Assembly: GCF_007833355.1 (NCBI RefSeq)
Contig: NZ_CP020914.1
Coordinates: 2,342,047 to 2,406,046, forward strand
Origin: Denitratisoma sp. DHT3
Lineage (GTDB): Bacteria > Pseudomonadota > Gammaproteobacteria > Burkholderiales > Rhodocyclaceae
Direction: 5' to 3'
Length of the DNA stretch: 64,000 nt
Shown: positions 8,711 to 18,351 of the stretch, in pieces
How the letters are laid out: every line of letters starts with the position of its first letter
Position numbering within the stretch: the stretch's first letter is position 1
The notes under the pieces: generated by a model
What the model was told of the DNA's origin: nothing
Seen by the model: the letters and a program-made list of their open reading frames with translations, nothing else
The model's database searches: none
Translations under genes and position numbers: made by a program

Positions 8711-9123
8711 TTTCTTGTCTTCTTGCCCCGACTGGACTGATGTCCCGATTCCTTTTCGGCTTGCTCGGTTTGCGGCAATACGGGAGTCGTCTTTTCGACC
8801 GCCGGTGTGAGCTTCATTTCCTCCCGTCCGGCAGGCCCCTGCAGCACGATGTCGCCGTCGTTGATCTGAACAAGCTTCGACTCCCCCACCTTGCCGCCCA
8901 GTTCGACGAGCTGCCCGTTCACGATCGCAGCCGGGCGGGCGCCCTTGCGGCGGATGATCGATTGCAGGCCGGCGGGCGCATCGATCCTCGTTTTTCCCGT
9001 CTCCCCCGCAACAGACGCGCCTTCTCCGATCGCGGGGCGCGTCGGATCCCCGAGCCCCTGGGCATGGGCGACCGCTCCGGAACCCGCGACCCACGCCAGC
9101 ACCGAGGAGAACAGCAAGCGCAT
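8707..9123 (-). CDS. mshK: MSHA biogenesis protein MshK (PilP/GspC-like)
   Basis: Small periplasmic protein expected to link the inner-membrane alignment complex to the secretin. A signal peptide (MRLLFSSVLAWVAGSGAVAHAQ) precedes the hallmark DPTRP motif and a short beta-rich domain (LQSIIRRKGARPAAIVNGQL, GDIVLQGPAG), followed by a charged, disordered tail ending RGKKTRK. The ATG at 9123 is chosen over a start five codons earlier because it overlaps the mshJ stop (TGATG) and gives a cleaner signal peptide. The stop overlaps the mshL start. Length 138 residues is somewhat above that of Vibrio MshK. Confidence 0.85.
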   Translation of the reverse strand: MRLLFSSVLAWVAGSGAVAHAQGLGDPTRPAIGEGASVAGETGKTRIDAPAGLQSIIRRKGARPAAIVNGQLVELGGKVGESKLVQINDGDIVLQGPAGREEMKLTPAVEKTTPVLPQTEQAEKESGHQSSRGKKTRK

Positions 9124-9860
9124 CAGACCACCAACCATATCGACTCCAGGCTCAAGGTATACAGCCTCAAGGTCAACTCGCTACGGGGATAGGCGACGAC
9201 CGACAATTTCATTTGATCCCACAACAACTTCTGGGCCGATCCCTCCAATTCCGCGAGATAGGCCAGCAAGTCGGGATAACTTCCCGCCACCTTGATTTCG
9301 ATGCCATGTTTGAACAGGTTGTTCGCTCCCCGTTCCCGATCCGCCAGCGGCGACGAAGCGGACAACGAAGGTGACGGGAGCGACGCCGTCTCCTCCCGTT
9401 TCACGGTCGTCTTTCCCGCCTCATTGGCCGTGGGCGCCAGCAGTGGCGCGGGGTCAAGGGTGCGCAGACTCACCAGTTGCAGGCCCCTGTGGCGGACCAG
9501 CAAAGTATTCAGCAATTGCGGCACCCTGCCCGGCGGCACCAATGCACTGTCATACTGGTGCAATTGCTGATCGAGCTGAGCCAGCTTGCCAAGCGTTTCG
9601 TCCAAGGCCGCCCGATTGACGCCATCCGGATCCCGATACCGGGTTTTCAGGGCCGACAATTGAGTCGTGGCAATCGTCAAATCCGAGCGTTGCTGGGTCA
9701 GTTGTTTTTCGAGAGCCCGGTACTTGATCAAGGCAGGCTCCACGCCCAGAGTGTATCCGCCGAAGCCGACGACGAAAAAAACCGCGCCGACGACCATCCA
9801 TTTTTCGCGCGGGCTCAGGGCTGCGAATTTACCAGAAATCTCTTGCCATCGCGCCTTCAT
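9123..9860 (-). CDS. mshJ: MSHA biogenesis protein MshJ (PilO/GspM-like)
   Basis: Inner-membrane alignment-complex protein. After a short cytoplasmic N-terminus (MKARWQEISGKFAALSPREK) there is one membrane helix at about residues 21-42 (MVVGAVFFVVGFGGYTLG), a coiled coil at about 47-105 and a periplasmic ferredoxin-like domain containing HGIEIKVAGSYPDLLAYLAE. This is the PilO/GspM plan. It overlaps the upstream gene by ATGA and the downstream mshK by TGATG, placing it in a tightly coupled I-I2-J-K-L string. Confidence 0.88.
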   Translation of the reverse strand: MKARWQEISGKFAALSPREKWMVVGAVFFVVGFGGYTLGVEPALIKYRALEKQLTQQRSDLTIATTQLSALKTRYRDPDGVNRAALDETLGKLAQLDQQLHQYDSALVPPGRVPQLLNTLLVRHRGLQLVSLRTLDPAPLLAPTANEAGKTTVKREETASLPSPSLSASSPLADRERGANNLFKHGIEIKVAGSYPDLLAYLAELEGSAQKLLWDQMKLSVVAYPRSELTLRLYTLSLESIWLVV

Positions 9861-10588
9861 AACTTCCGCGCCTCCGAGTGACCGCTCGCAATCGCGGAGC
9901 GGCTCGGGACGCCCTCCCCCCCGGCCGCATCCGGTCCAGGCTGACTGGGAACGAGCGCAAATTCGTGAAAGCCCGCGGCCGCTTTGAGCGGCGCGGCGGT
10001 CCCTGCGGGTATCGACGCACTCTGCGACTTCTCGGCCAGGGAGCCTTCCTGCATTTGCAAGGCCGCGAAAGCCCGACCCCGAAAAACCTTCTCGTCATTC
10101 AAGCGCAGGATATAGTCCGGCAACAACGCGGGGTCCGTGGTTCGTCCTCGAATTTCCATGCCCGAGCCATCCGCGGCCACGACGAATCCGGTCAACCAGA
10201 CGCCCGTCGGCGTCTGGCGCGCGAGCCCCCGCAGATACTCGGCGAAACCCACCGCCTGCTTCCCCAAACCCCGCTCGAGAATTCCCGCAACCGTTTGACG
10301 GGCCAACAAAGCGTTTTGGGCGGTTTTGAGCTCCTGCTCCAACTTGGGGCTCGGCTTTCGCTCCGACATTTCCTTGCTCAACGCGGTCAATTGCTGTTGC
10401 ATCGCCTTCAACTGAGCATCCACCGGCGCCGCCTCCCTTTCCAGCCGATCGGCCTGGAATCGCGCCCAGCCCCCCCAGAGCGCGACCAGCACGAGCAACG
10501 AGGCCGCACCCATCGCCACATTGGCGGCCGTCAACCATTCCCGTTTTTTCAGCAGCCCGGGGTTGTAGAGGTTGATTTGCTGACTCAT
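9857..10588 (-). CDS. PilN-like fimbrial assembly protein (second MshI-type gene)
   Basis: Inner-membrane bitopic protein of the PilN/GspL-C-terminal type. The opening MSQQINLYNPGLLKKREWLT contains the conserved INLYNP motif by which PilN proteins dock to PilM; here the partner would be the MshI-like product encoded just upstream. A membrane helix spans about residues 22-45, then a coiled coil (60-110) and a periplasmic domain (PTGVWLTGFVVAADGSGMEI). The C-terminal 50 residues are low complexity. In Vibrio this function is fused or annotated as mshI2. Overlaps both neighbours by four bases. Confidence 0.85.
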   Translation of the reverse strand: MSQQINLYNPGLLKKREWLTAANVAMGAASLLVLVALWGGWARFQADRLEREAAPVDAQLKAMQQQLTALSKEMSERKPSPKLEQELKTAQNALLARQTVAGILERGLGKQAVGFAEYLRGLARQTPTGVWLTGFVVAADGSGMEIRGRTTDPALLPDYILRLNDEKVFRGRAFAALQMQEGSLAEKSQSASIPAGTAAPLKAAAGFHEFALVPSQPGPDAAGGEGVPSRSAIASGHSEARKL

Positions 10589-11541
10589 GGCAACTCGTCC
10601 CTCAGGGCGGCCCCGATAGCCAATAGCGCCTCCGATTGCCGCAAAGGCTCCGCCAATACCGGAACCGCCGCGATGTCGAGTCCGAGCGAAAGATCCAGCA
10701 CTTCCACCGGTTGGAACAGACTTTCCCGCAGCAAACCGATGAACGCTTCCGCCCCCGGCAAAGGCGCGACCAGCAAGCGGCTCAACGTGATGAAGCTGTA
10801 TGTCCGATCGAAATTATCCATCGAGCGCTGCACATCCAGCAGCACACGCTCGAACAGCGCCGCATTGCCGCCGTTGCCGGCCGCCAGCATTTCCGCCTGG
10901 GTCACGTCGATATGACGACTGGCAAACAACTCCCCCTGATAGGTGAAGGTCAGACATCCCCCCTGGTGGCTGAAAGCCAGCAAGGCCAAGCCACGGTTTT
11001 CCTCCTCGAACAGGGCCGCCACATTACGCTGCGCCAACTCGGGGATATCGATGGTCGACAGAGGGAGCCTGGCCGCCTGGAAGGCTTGTATCCGCTGCGC
11101 CAAGGCCGCATTGGGCGCCGCCACCACATAGACCTGAGGCGCACGCCCCCCGATGCCGCCGGAGGATGCCGGGATGTCGAAGACATCGATCCCCGCCGAC
11201 TCCACCGGGAAATCCACCATTTCCTTGATACGCCAACGCAAGGCATCGCGCCGCTCCTCGGTGGGTACGGCGGGCGCCTCGGTCTGGATCATCTGGTACT
11301 GGCCATGGGCAAGCAGGGTCGTGCAACGCCCCTGCCCCAGCCGATTGGCTTTTTGCAGGCGGTTGAGAGTCTCGGTCTCCGTACCTTCCGTGCCGTAGCT
11401 ATCCCAGGAAAGCAACTGCGGCCGCTCGCCGGGACGGCGGCGCACCCGTGCCACTTCCACCTCCGTGGGGAAGAAGACCACGGATTCCCAACCTTCCACT
11501 TCGCGCTGCCGCCGCCGGCCCAAAGCCATAATCCTATCCAT
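10585..11541 (-). CDS. mshI: MSHA biogenesis protein MshI (PilM-like)
   Basis: Cytoplasmic actin-like (PilM-type) scaffold expected to connect the pilus ATPase with the membrane alignment proteins. The 318-residue sequence includes RRDALRWRIKEMVDFPVESA, a hallmark of MshI/PilM-like proteins, DIPELAQRNVAALFEEENRG and ALLAFSHQGGCLTFTYQGEL, matching the second ATPase-fold half. The start at 11541 (MDRIMALGRR) is uncertain: a second ATG four codons later is also possible and neither has a good ribosome-binding site. It is separated from mshQ by about 100 bases, so it begins the second half of the locus. Confidence 0.87.
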   Translation of the reverse strand: MDRIMALGRRRQREVEGWESVVFFPTEVEVARVRRRPGERPQLLSWDSYGTEGTETETLNRLQKANRLGQGRCTTLLAHGQYQMIQTEAPAVPTEERRDALRWRIKEMVDFPVESAGIDVFDIPASSGGIGGRAPQVYVVAAPNAALAQRIQAFQAARLPLSTIDIPELAQRNVAALFEEENRGLALLAFSHQGGCLTFTYQGELFASRHIDVTQAEMLAAGNGGNAALFERVLLDVQRSMDNFDRTYSFITLSRLLVAPLPGAEAFIGLLRESLFQPVEVLDLSLGLDIAAVPVLAEPLRQSEALLAIGAALRDELP

Positions 11542-11600
11542 TTTACTTTTTTACGAATGGGATTATGTCGGGGCAGACACCTCATCAATCCACATAACTG

Positions 11601-11620
11601 ATGGGGGAATCGCCCCCCAT
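11601..11620 (-). other. GC hairpin between mshQ and mshI
   Basis: Perfect 7-base arms ATGGGGG and CCCCCAT enclose a six-base loop in the gap between the mshQ stop and the mshI start. There is no T-run after it on either strand, so it is not a classical terminator; it may protect the mshQ mRNA end or weaken read-through. Role is inference. Confidence 0.35.
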
Positions 11621-11643
11621 TTATGCATAACGTTGCTCAAGAT

Positions 11644-14600
11644 TCAATAACGTTCGCGTAGATAAATGAATGGAACCTTAGCCGACCCGAAATTGACCCG
11701 TGCATTGGGATCCAGCTTTCCAGAGCACCACGCATACTGCAACCAAGGCATACCTTCTGCCGCCACCCCGCTCGTCGGCGAATTCACCGTGATTGATGCC
11801 GGCTGGGTCCCCCAGGAAATACAACTCGCATCCTTTCCGCTGGTACCGGAACCCGCAAGATTCAAGGCAATATCGACGCTCCCACGCGAGCCCGGTGTGC
11901 TCATCGTCAAAATCCCAGATCCACTTGCGAGCGTGAGGGATTGCGTTTTAAGGCTTGAAGCGCCGAACCCCGGCAAAGTCGCCCCGACAGCCAAGCCGAT
12001 GGTATTGGAGCCATTGGTCTTCCCGAGGTTTGTTAACGCGGTACACGAGTCGTCCGTATTGATCTTCCAGCTACCGGAGTCGTAATACTCGGCCCGTACG
12101 GGAACCCGGATATCCAGAAGCTCCGATCCATAGGCATTGAGCAGTCGCAAACGCCCGTAGCGCAAGCTCATCGATCCGATTTCGCCGGAGGATGTCCTAT
12201 AAGGAAGTATCTTATAAGGACAGCCCGTACTACCGCACGCGCCTGTTGTCGCGGGATTCATGTCTGCCGAAACAATGATGGCGCCGCTCGTTTTGGAGCT
12301 CACATCGGCATCGGTGACCGATACACCGATATCAAGGGCATTGAATTCCCCCCAGCTCGCGCCGGGGTTCCCTGTCGGGCGCTTGACGGCGACCCGCGTT
12401 TCATTCCCTGCCGGGGAATCCGCCAGCGTATAGACGCCGTTCACCCAACTTCCGCCCAGGGAACGATAGGCGCCATCGCTATAGAAGACGAGTGGTGTCG
12501 CCGTAGTCAGGTTAGTCCCCGCGTCGGCATTCTCCAGCCCAAAGGCCACCGCGCCGCGTCCCCAGGTGGCACCGGAATAATTGGCCGTCACGTTATCGGC
12601 GGCATTTCGCGCCTCGACCACTTGGGGAAGGCTGGGGTTTCCCGACTTCGACAAGATGAACGCCTGCCCCATGTAGCTGAAGGGCACGGCCCCGGTCTCG
12701 CACGCATTGCTCACTGCGCCGACAACGGTAAAGTGATCCGGGATGAAGCGCCCATAAGCCCCCCCCGCATTCGACCCGAACATGCATCCATACTTGTAGT
12801 CCGTACTGCTGCTGGCCGTATTACTGAAATCGGAAGTACATTCCGGGTTCGCCTTTCCTGAATCGACGGCCGTAAAACCATCGTCGTAGACCGCATATTG
12901 CGCAAGGCTGAAATTACCGACTTCGGAATAGGTGAACCCCGTGGCAGTCGCCGCACCCGTTGCCAGTGTTGCTTGAGGAAAGACGGTCGTTCCCAAATTT
13001 CCGATGCTGCCGAGCGTCGAGGTGATGCAGGCAGAACTGAGAGAGCTTCCGCACGAGGCGTTGTTCAGATTCAGTTTCGGTGTTCCGTCGTAGCCGGACA
13101 ACGCAGTCGCACTCAAGGTAAACGTATCACTGCCAGCCCTGAAAATCGGTGTATTGGTGTCGCCGGAACCGAGGGGCGGATTGCCGGAATTGCTCGCCGA
13201 ACTCACCAGCGTGAAACTCTGCGGACGGATCGCGAAATTATCGGATGAGCACGCATACTGGTAGGGTGCGCTCGATCCATACCGGATCCGTATGCGGGCG
13301 TTGCGCAACGCATTTGCATAGTTGAAGGCGAAAGTGGCACTGCCATTGGCTGCGATCGTCCACGGCCCGCCTGACGTGGTCGTCGCTCCCCCCGAAGGCG
13401 CGGTATACGCAGAACAACTGCTTCCAGAACTCGCATCCACAATTTCAACCGCCCGCACGGTCTGGCTACTTCCACTCAAGGAAACCACATCCAGACCATT
13501 GTTGGGAAAGACCGTCCCTGCCAGTTTTGTATAAATAGGCGTAAAGGCTGAGGCACCGCGTTCCACGGCATCAAAAACACAGGCGGCAAAAGTCAGCGTG
13601 CAGCTATAGGAACTCCCGTTGTAACAGGTCGCGGAACTCGCCGCCGTCGGACTCACGCTGCTGGTCCCCAAAGTCACCGATTGCGCCGTATTGTCCCTCA
13701 GCGTCAAGGTCGCCTTGCCGCCGCTGATCGTTACGGGATTCGTAGACCAGATGCCATTGCCCGCGGTGGCCAGGGTTACCGTCACCACGCCGGGATATAG
13801 CGCATCGCAGGCTGCGTTGGCGCAGGCCTTCACGGTAATCGCCGCGGGGCTCGACGAACCGGTGCAGGCCGAGCCCGTATGGTCGATCTCAATGTGGTGC
13901 AGACTGGGAGTTTGAATACCCCTCACCGTACAGACCCGCAAAGAGTCGACCTCATGGGTATTGGTCGATACTCCCGTCGAACCGGTAAACGACAACAACC
14001 AGTTGCTGGGTACCGCGTTCTGGCTGTTTCCGGGATCCTTGACATCGAAAGCCGTACATCCGCTCGTCACCCCCGTAGGGCAGCCCAGCAAGGTCGTATA
14101 GACATAGTTGCCGCCGACATCTTTACTGGTGGCCCGTTCCACGGCAAGCCACGCATGGATGCTGTCTGAATGGTCTACCGTGATACGGTAGTGATGGGGC
14201 GGATTGGCGCTACCATTCCCATCCACGTTGGGGGACAAGGAGGAAGTACCCGTCAGGAAACGGTAGCCCGACATTCCGGAACCCGAACCACGAACCGCAA
14301 CGGATTCGACCACCCGAGAGGTATAGCCACCGACGCGCCCTTCGGTATTCGTGGAGAAGTTGCCATATTCATCAAGCGCAACCCCCAGCCAGCCGCCTGT
14401 AAATCCCGGGCATCCACCCGGCGGCGTTGTGCAATCGGAGCCGGGATTCGATTTCTGCGCATATCCCATGGATCCCCCGAACGCTCCGGCAGCGGGAGCA
14501 ATCGAAGCATCGGACAGGATCACTGCGATACCATCGGCACCGGTACCTCCGTATGCATAATGATCGAAATCGACGGTGATTTTGTTGCCCGCTCCGGGAA

Positions 14601-16944
14601 AATATCTTCCGAGCGTTGCCCAGGCCGAAACGCCCCCACTTGTATCGGTCAGACGCAACCTTCCCGTGGCGGTATTCCCTGGCGTGCTGTCATAAATCTG
14701 AGGTGTGAAGCTACCGCCTTGCCGCCCCACACTCCAGTTCGAGCCGGGGCTTCCATTCGCCAGATTGAAGTTATCGGTAAAGCACGTGCTGAAAATCTGG
14801 CCAATAATGAAATCGCCGAAGCCCGCGCCGGACACCGAGATATTGGAGACGCCGGTCGCCCAGCCATTGGCCCAGGCCCCGCCGCTCACCGGCGTCGGCA
14901 GGTTCCAGGCGCTGTTGGTGTATTTGCCGATGACGAAATTCGACGTCGTCGTGCCGGCGTCGATATCCCCGTTGTCCGCATTGAAGGTAGCCCCGTAGCT
15001 GCTGAAATTCCCGGTGCTGTCGCCGGCGGTATAAAGCGTCCAATAGCGGTTGGCATCATTGGTCTCGTCGATGCTCGAAGTCGCTATCTGCGGATGTTCG
15101 CTGCCCGTGGTTCTGGCGGTCAGCGTGCCGCCCGCCGAAGAAGCCACCATGGTGATCCCGACCGGCGCATAGGTCGTGCCGCTGCCGATGGGATAGGTGC
15201 ATGTCGTCGTGCCGGTATTGAAGGTGAGGCGCAGATTGCCGCTGACGAAACCGCTGGTTCTCGCCCAGCTGGGCGTATTGCAGTAGGCCGACAGCGTCAG
15301 GATGTTGCCGCCTGTCGAGATATAACCGTTGGTCAGCGTCAGCAGAGTCTTCACGGTCGTGCTGGCATTCAGGGCGATGCCGTTGCCGTTGTTCAGTGTC
15401 AGTTTCGGAAAGACCGTGTTGATGCCGGTGCTGTTGATATTCTGGATGGAAGACCCGACGAAGCTCCAGGTTCCGGTATCGGTCGCGCCGTTGTTGAAGC
15501 TCGCCCCGCCGTTGTTGGTGAAATCCCCATAGAGGCTGACGTTGTAGGCCCCGCCGTTGAAGGTGGGGCCGCTGTTCAGGGTGAAGCCGCCGCGCACGTC
15601 CAGGGTGCCGCCGCCCGAGAGCGTCTTCGCGCCGCTGCCGGACAAGGTCAGGTTCGGGTAGGTGGCGCCGGTGGTGGGCACGGCCTGGGCGCCGCTGCGG
15701 GAAAAATCGAGCGTCGCCGTGGTGTTGCCGCCGCCGGCATTGATCGTGCCGGAGCCCACCGTCACCGTGCCGTTGATGCTGATGGCGGGGCTGCCGCTGA
15801 AGGTCAGCGCCTGATTGCCGAGGCTCAGATTGTTCAGGGTCCAGGTGGCACCCGTGCCGCTCCATTGGGACGCGGCGGACAAGGTGATGCTGCCGCTGGT
15901 GCCGAAGGCCAGCGAACCGTTGTTGACCAGATTGCCCCCCAGGGTGAGGATGTTCGCCGCCGTTGCCTGCAACGTCCCGGATACGGTCAGGCTGCCGATT
16001 GCCGGGGTCGTCGCCACATTCTGGGTCACGGTATGGCCGCTGGCCACGATCACCGTATCCCCGGCCACGGGAATGCCGCTCGGCCCGTTGCAGGCGTCGC
16101 CCGTGTGATCCCAGACCGTGCTGTCGTTCCAGTTGCCGCTCTTGGTGCTGGTGCAGACCGCTGGGCCGTTGGGCTTGAGGGCGATGGTGAGACAGGCATT
16201 GACCGAATTGGTCACTGTCGCGGTGGTGTTGCCGATCGCCCCGGCCGTGGCCTTGCCGCCATCCCAGGCGGCGAAGCCGCCGCCGTTGCCGCTGCTTGTC
16301 CCGATGTCCGTGCGTTCGACGATGCCGCTCAGGTTGGCATTGGTCTCGGCACTGAAACCGGCGGAGGAGGAATCCAGATCCTTCGCACACACCTGCACGA
16401 TCCGGGTATCGGGAACCGTGGTCGTCACGCTGGCCAGCGTCACCGACGTGCTGGCCGTGGATTTATTGCCCCCGCCCGTCACATCCCAGGGATTCCCGGT
16501 GCTGACGACGCCACGATAGACCAGGATCTGCGCATTGACGTGGTTGCCGGCATCGGCCACCGTGGGACTCGCCATGGAAGACGAGGTGGCGCGGGCCCAG
16601 AACACGGTGATGCGAGTACCCGTCGTGCCTCCCCCGGTCGTCATCTGGGGCGAATTCGCCACCTCGACGAAGCCGGCGGCATTGCTGCTCAGGGTCGCCG
16701 CCTGGCCGCTGGTGGTCTCCACGAACAACAGGGCGACATCACCGGCCTGATGGGTCGGCCAGGTGGGCGTCGCCGTCCCCGTGCCGCTCCTCGCCGTACC
16801 CGCCCCCACGTAGGACGGCATGGCCGCCCAAACATTTGAAATTGCAAAGCCCAAACAAAACAGCGCGGCCCACAATGCCACCCACCCAATCCCTCGACCA
16901 GAATCAGATTTCAATGAAATATGTGCTGAAAAAACTGAATTCAT
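11644..16944 (-). CDS. mshQ: Giant MSHA biogenesis protein MshQ with DUF6701 C-terminus
   Basis: Very large (1766 residues) exported protein of the MSHA locus. A signal peptide (hydrophobic core WVALWAALFCLGFAI, then AMPSYVG) leads to an N-terminal beta domain (GDVALLFVETTSG), a Thr/Ser/Gly-rich region of short beta-helix-like repeats (for example LTLSGSGAKTLSGGGTLDVR), a lectin-like domain around residues 740-990 (GNKITVDFDHYAYGGTGADG, GWLGVALDEYGNFS), and a cysteine-containing C-terminal DUF6701 part (MSLRYGRLRLLNAYGSELLD, GMPWLQYAW). The start at 16944 gives a proper signal peptide; an ATG ten codons earlier is possible. Vibrio MshQ is needed less strictly than other Msh proteins; a tip adhesin role is an inference from the lectin-like module. 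Confidence 0.9.
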   Translation of the reverse strand: MNSVFSAHISLKSDSGRGIGWVALWAALFCLGFAISNVWAAMPSYVGAGTARSGTGTATPTWPTHQAGDVALLFVETTSGQAATLSSNAAGFVEVANSPQMTTGGGTTGTRITVFWARATSSSMASPTVADAGNHVNAQILVYRGVVSTGNPWDVTGGGNKSTASTSVTLASVTTTVPDTRIVQVCAKDLDSSSAGFSAETNANLSGIVERTDIGTSSGNGGGFAAWDGGKATAGAIGNTTATVTNSVNACLTIALKPNGPAVCTSTKSGNWNDSTVWDHTGDACNGPSGIPVAGDTVIVASGHTVTQNVATTPAIGSLTVSGTLQATAANILTLGGNLVNNGSLAFGTSGSITLSAASQWSGTGATWTLNNLSLGNQALTFSGSPAISINGTVTVGSGTINAGGGNTTATLDFSRSGAQAVPTTGATYPNLTLSGSGAKTLSGGGTLDVRGGFTLNSGPTFNGGAYNVSLYGDFTNNGGASFNNGATDTGTWSFVGSSIQNINSTGINTVFPKLTLNNGNGIALNASTTVKTLLTLTNGYISTGGNILTLSAYCNTPSWARTSGFVSGNLRLTFNTGTTTCTYPIGSGTTYAPVGITMVASSAGGTLTARTTGSEHPQIATSSIDETNDANRYWTLYTAGDSTGNFSSYGATFNADNGDIDAGTTTSNFVIGKYTNSAWNLPTPVSGGAWANGWATGVSNISVSGAGFGDFIIGQIFSTCFTDNFNLANGSPGSNWSVGRQGGSFTPQIYDSTPGNTATGRLRLTDTSGGVSAWATLGRYFPGAGNKITVDFDHYAYGGTGADGIAVILSDASIAPAAGAFGGSMGYAQKSNPGSDCTTPPGGCPGFTGGWLGVALDEYGNFSTNTEGRVGGYTSRVVESVAVRGSGSGMSGYRFLTGTSSLSPNVDGNGSANPPHHYRITVDHSDSIHAWLAVERATSKDVGGNYVYTTLLGCPTGVTSGCTAFDVKDPGNSQNAVPSNWLLSFTGSTGVSTNTHEVDSLRVCTVRGIQTPSLHHIEIDHTGSACTGSSSPAAITVKACANAACDALYPGVVTVTLATAGNGIWSTNPVTISGGKATLTLRDNTAQSVTLGTSSVSPTAASSATCYNGSSYSCTLTFAACVFDAVERGASAFTPIYTKLAGTVFPNNGLDVVSLSGSSQTVRAVEIVDASSGSSCSAYTAPSGGATTTSGGPWTIAANGSATFAFNYANALRNARIRIRYGSSAPYQYACSSDNFAIRPQSFTLVSSASNSGNPPLGSGDTNTPIFRAGSDTFTLSATALSGYDGTPKLNLNNASCGSSLSSACITSTLGSIGNLGTTVFPQATLATGAATATGFTYSEVGNFSLAQYAVYDDGFTAVDSGKANPECTSDFSNTASSSTDYKYGCMFGSNAGGAYGRFIPDHFTVVGAVSNACETGAVPFSYMGQAFILSKSGNPSLPQVVEARNAADNVTANYSGATWGRGAVAFGLENADAGTNLTTATPLVFYSDGAYRSLGGSWVNGVYTLADSPAGNETRVAVKRPTGNPGASWGEFNALDIGVSVTDADVSSKTSGAIIVSADMNPATTGACGSTGCPYKILPYRTSSGEIGSMSLRYGRLRLLNAYGSELLDIRVPVRAEYYDSGSWKINTDDSCTALTNLGKTNGSNTIGLAVGATLPGFGASSLKTQSLTLASGSGILTMSTPGSRGSVDIALNLAGSGTSGKDASCISWGTQPASITVNSPTSGVAAEGMPWLQYAWCSGKLDPNARVNFGSAKVPFIYLRERY

Positions 16945-17005
16945 AACGCAATCCCGTAGGCGATCTGAAGTCATCTGCCTATGAAACCATAGTAATTAAT
17001 ACGGC

Positions 17006-17479
17006 TCAAAACACCACTCTAAGGCGCCGCTCGATAAAGCTTGTGGTTCCTACGTTTCCCACACTGGCAATCGATTCCACCACAAAGACCTGCGGCCCAC
17101 CATTCAGCCCTCCTGATGGAGTAGGTGTAGTACATGTCACGGTAACGGTATAACTCGCCAGCGATGGCGCCGATGGCTTGAATGTACCCGCGGCATTCTC
17201 ACAAGAGCGTCGGTTCGAACACATGCTGAAGGTATCTGACGCGGGGCACGCATGCCCGAAATCATAGGCTGCAACGCTATTGACCTGATAGACCCCCCAC
17301 TCGATTCCCGCCCGAGCCGCTTGATAGGCCCGAGTACCCTGAACATCAAGGGCCGAGCCCAATTGTTGATTGGAGGAAACCATCAAAATCGCGGCCCCCA
17401 GGCCCGCCAGCACCACAAGAATGAAAATGGCGGAAACCAAGGTAAACCCAGCTTGATGGACGGGTTTACTCAAGCTCAT
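17006..17479 (-). CDS. mshP: MSHA minor pseudopilin MshP
   Basis: Minor pilin-like protein. The prepilin peptidase site is QAG/FTLVSAIFILVVLAGLG (cleavage after G11), but mature position 5 is serine rather than the usual glutamate, a deviation also common in other MshP/PilX-type proteins. After the N-terminal helix comes RAYQAARAGIEWGVYQV, the PilX-like helix, then a cysteine-rich globular part. The start overlaps the mshO stop by four bases. Minor pilins lacking Glu5 often sit at the tip of the priming complex. Confidence 0.87.
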   Translation of the reverse strand: MSLSKPVHQAGFTLVSAIFILVVLAGLGAAILMVSSNQQLGSALDVQGTRAYQAARAGIEWGVYQVNSVAAYDFGHACPASDTFSMCSNRRSCENAAGTFKPSAPSLASYTVTVTCTTPTPSGGLNGGPQVFVVESIASVGNVGTTSFIERRLRVVF

Positions 17480-18351
17480 GGAGAATTGTCCACATGGATC
17501 TGCTGGAATACTTGAATACGCTCTCCACTACTCGTTCCATCGAAGATGTTGAGTTGAATGAAGAGGATGCCGTTTCGCTGCAATACTGCCGGCGTATAAG
17601 TCACCGTACAAGTCGCTTGGTTCTCGACCACCGTCGATACTCCACCTAGTAGCACTGCGCCAGTGGCAACAGAAATAGGCTGACTCGTCCATGGGGTTGT
17701 CGTTCGATAGTTGGAAAAGCGCAATACCTGACCAGGTGTTAGTTGCTGACAAACATAAGTAACTGGACCGGTGGACGGCACCACATGGAATCGACTATTG
17801 GGAGATGACAGCGGAGGAGACTGGGCCGCGAAAGGGTTTGTGGTCAGTTGTATCGGATTACCACCTGCATATCCCGGCGCAATAGTCGCCCGATTACCTC
17901 CGGTGTAAGCATCCGCCGGCGCAAACCCCGGCCCCAGGTTATAGACCACGATGAAATCTCCGGCCCCGGCAATGACTGGGCCCAATGCATCAAAAGAGGT
18001 TTCCGTGCTGTCAGTAAAATCCAAAATGTTGCCACCCGTAGACCCGTCCCCGGCATCTCGATAACGTCCCCCATCCATCGTCGGGATGAATTCGATAAAA
18101 CAGCGGGTCGAGTCTGCCGCACAATCCACCCTCAGGCTGTTGGGCAGCGCGAGACGAATCTCCCGCGCGAACCGCCGCAAACTGATGTCCGCCGCGTCGG
18201 TCAGTTCTGCTCTACGTACGGCATCGAAATAGTTATCCAGCGCTCCTTTGACAAACACCACCAACATCGACGCGACAATGCCGGTAATCACTATCACCAC
18301 GATCGCCTCGATGAGCGTGAAGCCGGTTTGTTTTTTGCGCTGTGCCTTCAT
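17476..18351 (-). CDS. mshO: MSHA minor pseudopilin MshO
   Basis: Minor pilin (PilW/GspJ-like) with leader MKAQRKKQTG/FTLIEAIVVI, cleavage after G10 and Glu5 intact. The 291-residue protein continues with the GspJ-like segment RRAELTDAADISLRRFAREI and a large beta-rich domain with several cysteines. It overlaps mshD (ATGA) upstream and mshP downstream. Probably part of the tip or priming complex together with MshB, C, D and P. Confidence 0.89.
   Translation of the reverse strand: MKAQRKKQTGFTLIEAIVVIVITGIVASMLVVFVKGALDNYFDAVRRAELTDAADISLRRFAREIRLALPNSLRVDCAADSTRCFIEFIPTMDGGRYRDAGDGSTGGNILDFTDSTETSFDALGPVIAGAGDFIVVYNLGPGFAPADAYTGGNRATIAPGYAGGNPIQLTTNPFAAQSPPLSSPNSRFHVVPSTGPVTYVCQQLTPGQVLRFSNYRTTTPWTSQPISVATGAVLLGGVSTVVENQATCTVTYTPAVLQRNGILFIQLNIFDGTSSGERIQVFQQIHVDNSP

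Noticed and set aside
13000..16500. Repetitive Ser/Thr/Gly coding in mshQ considered as a CRISPR or tandem repeat array
   Set aside because: Repeats are loose at the protein level and show no constant DNA unit with spacers.
14170..16839. Long open frame of 889 codons on the plus strand opposite mshQ
   Set aside because: Antisense shadow of mshQ: composition is Arg/Gly/Ala-rich without domains, and mshQ has a signal peptide, domains and operon context.
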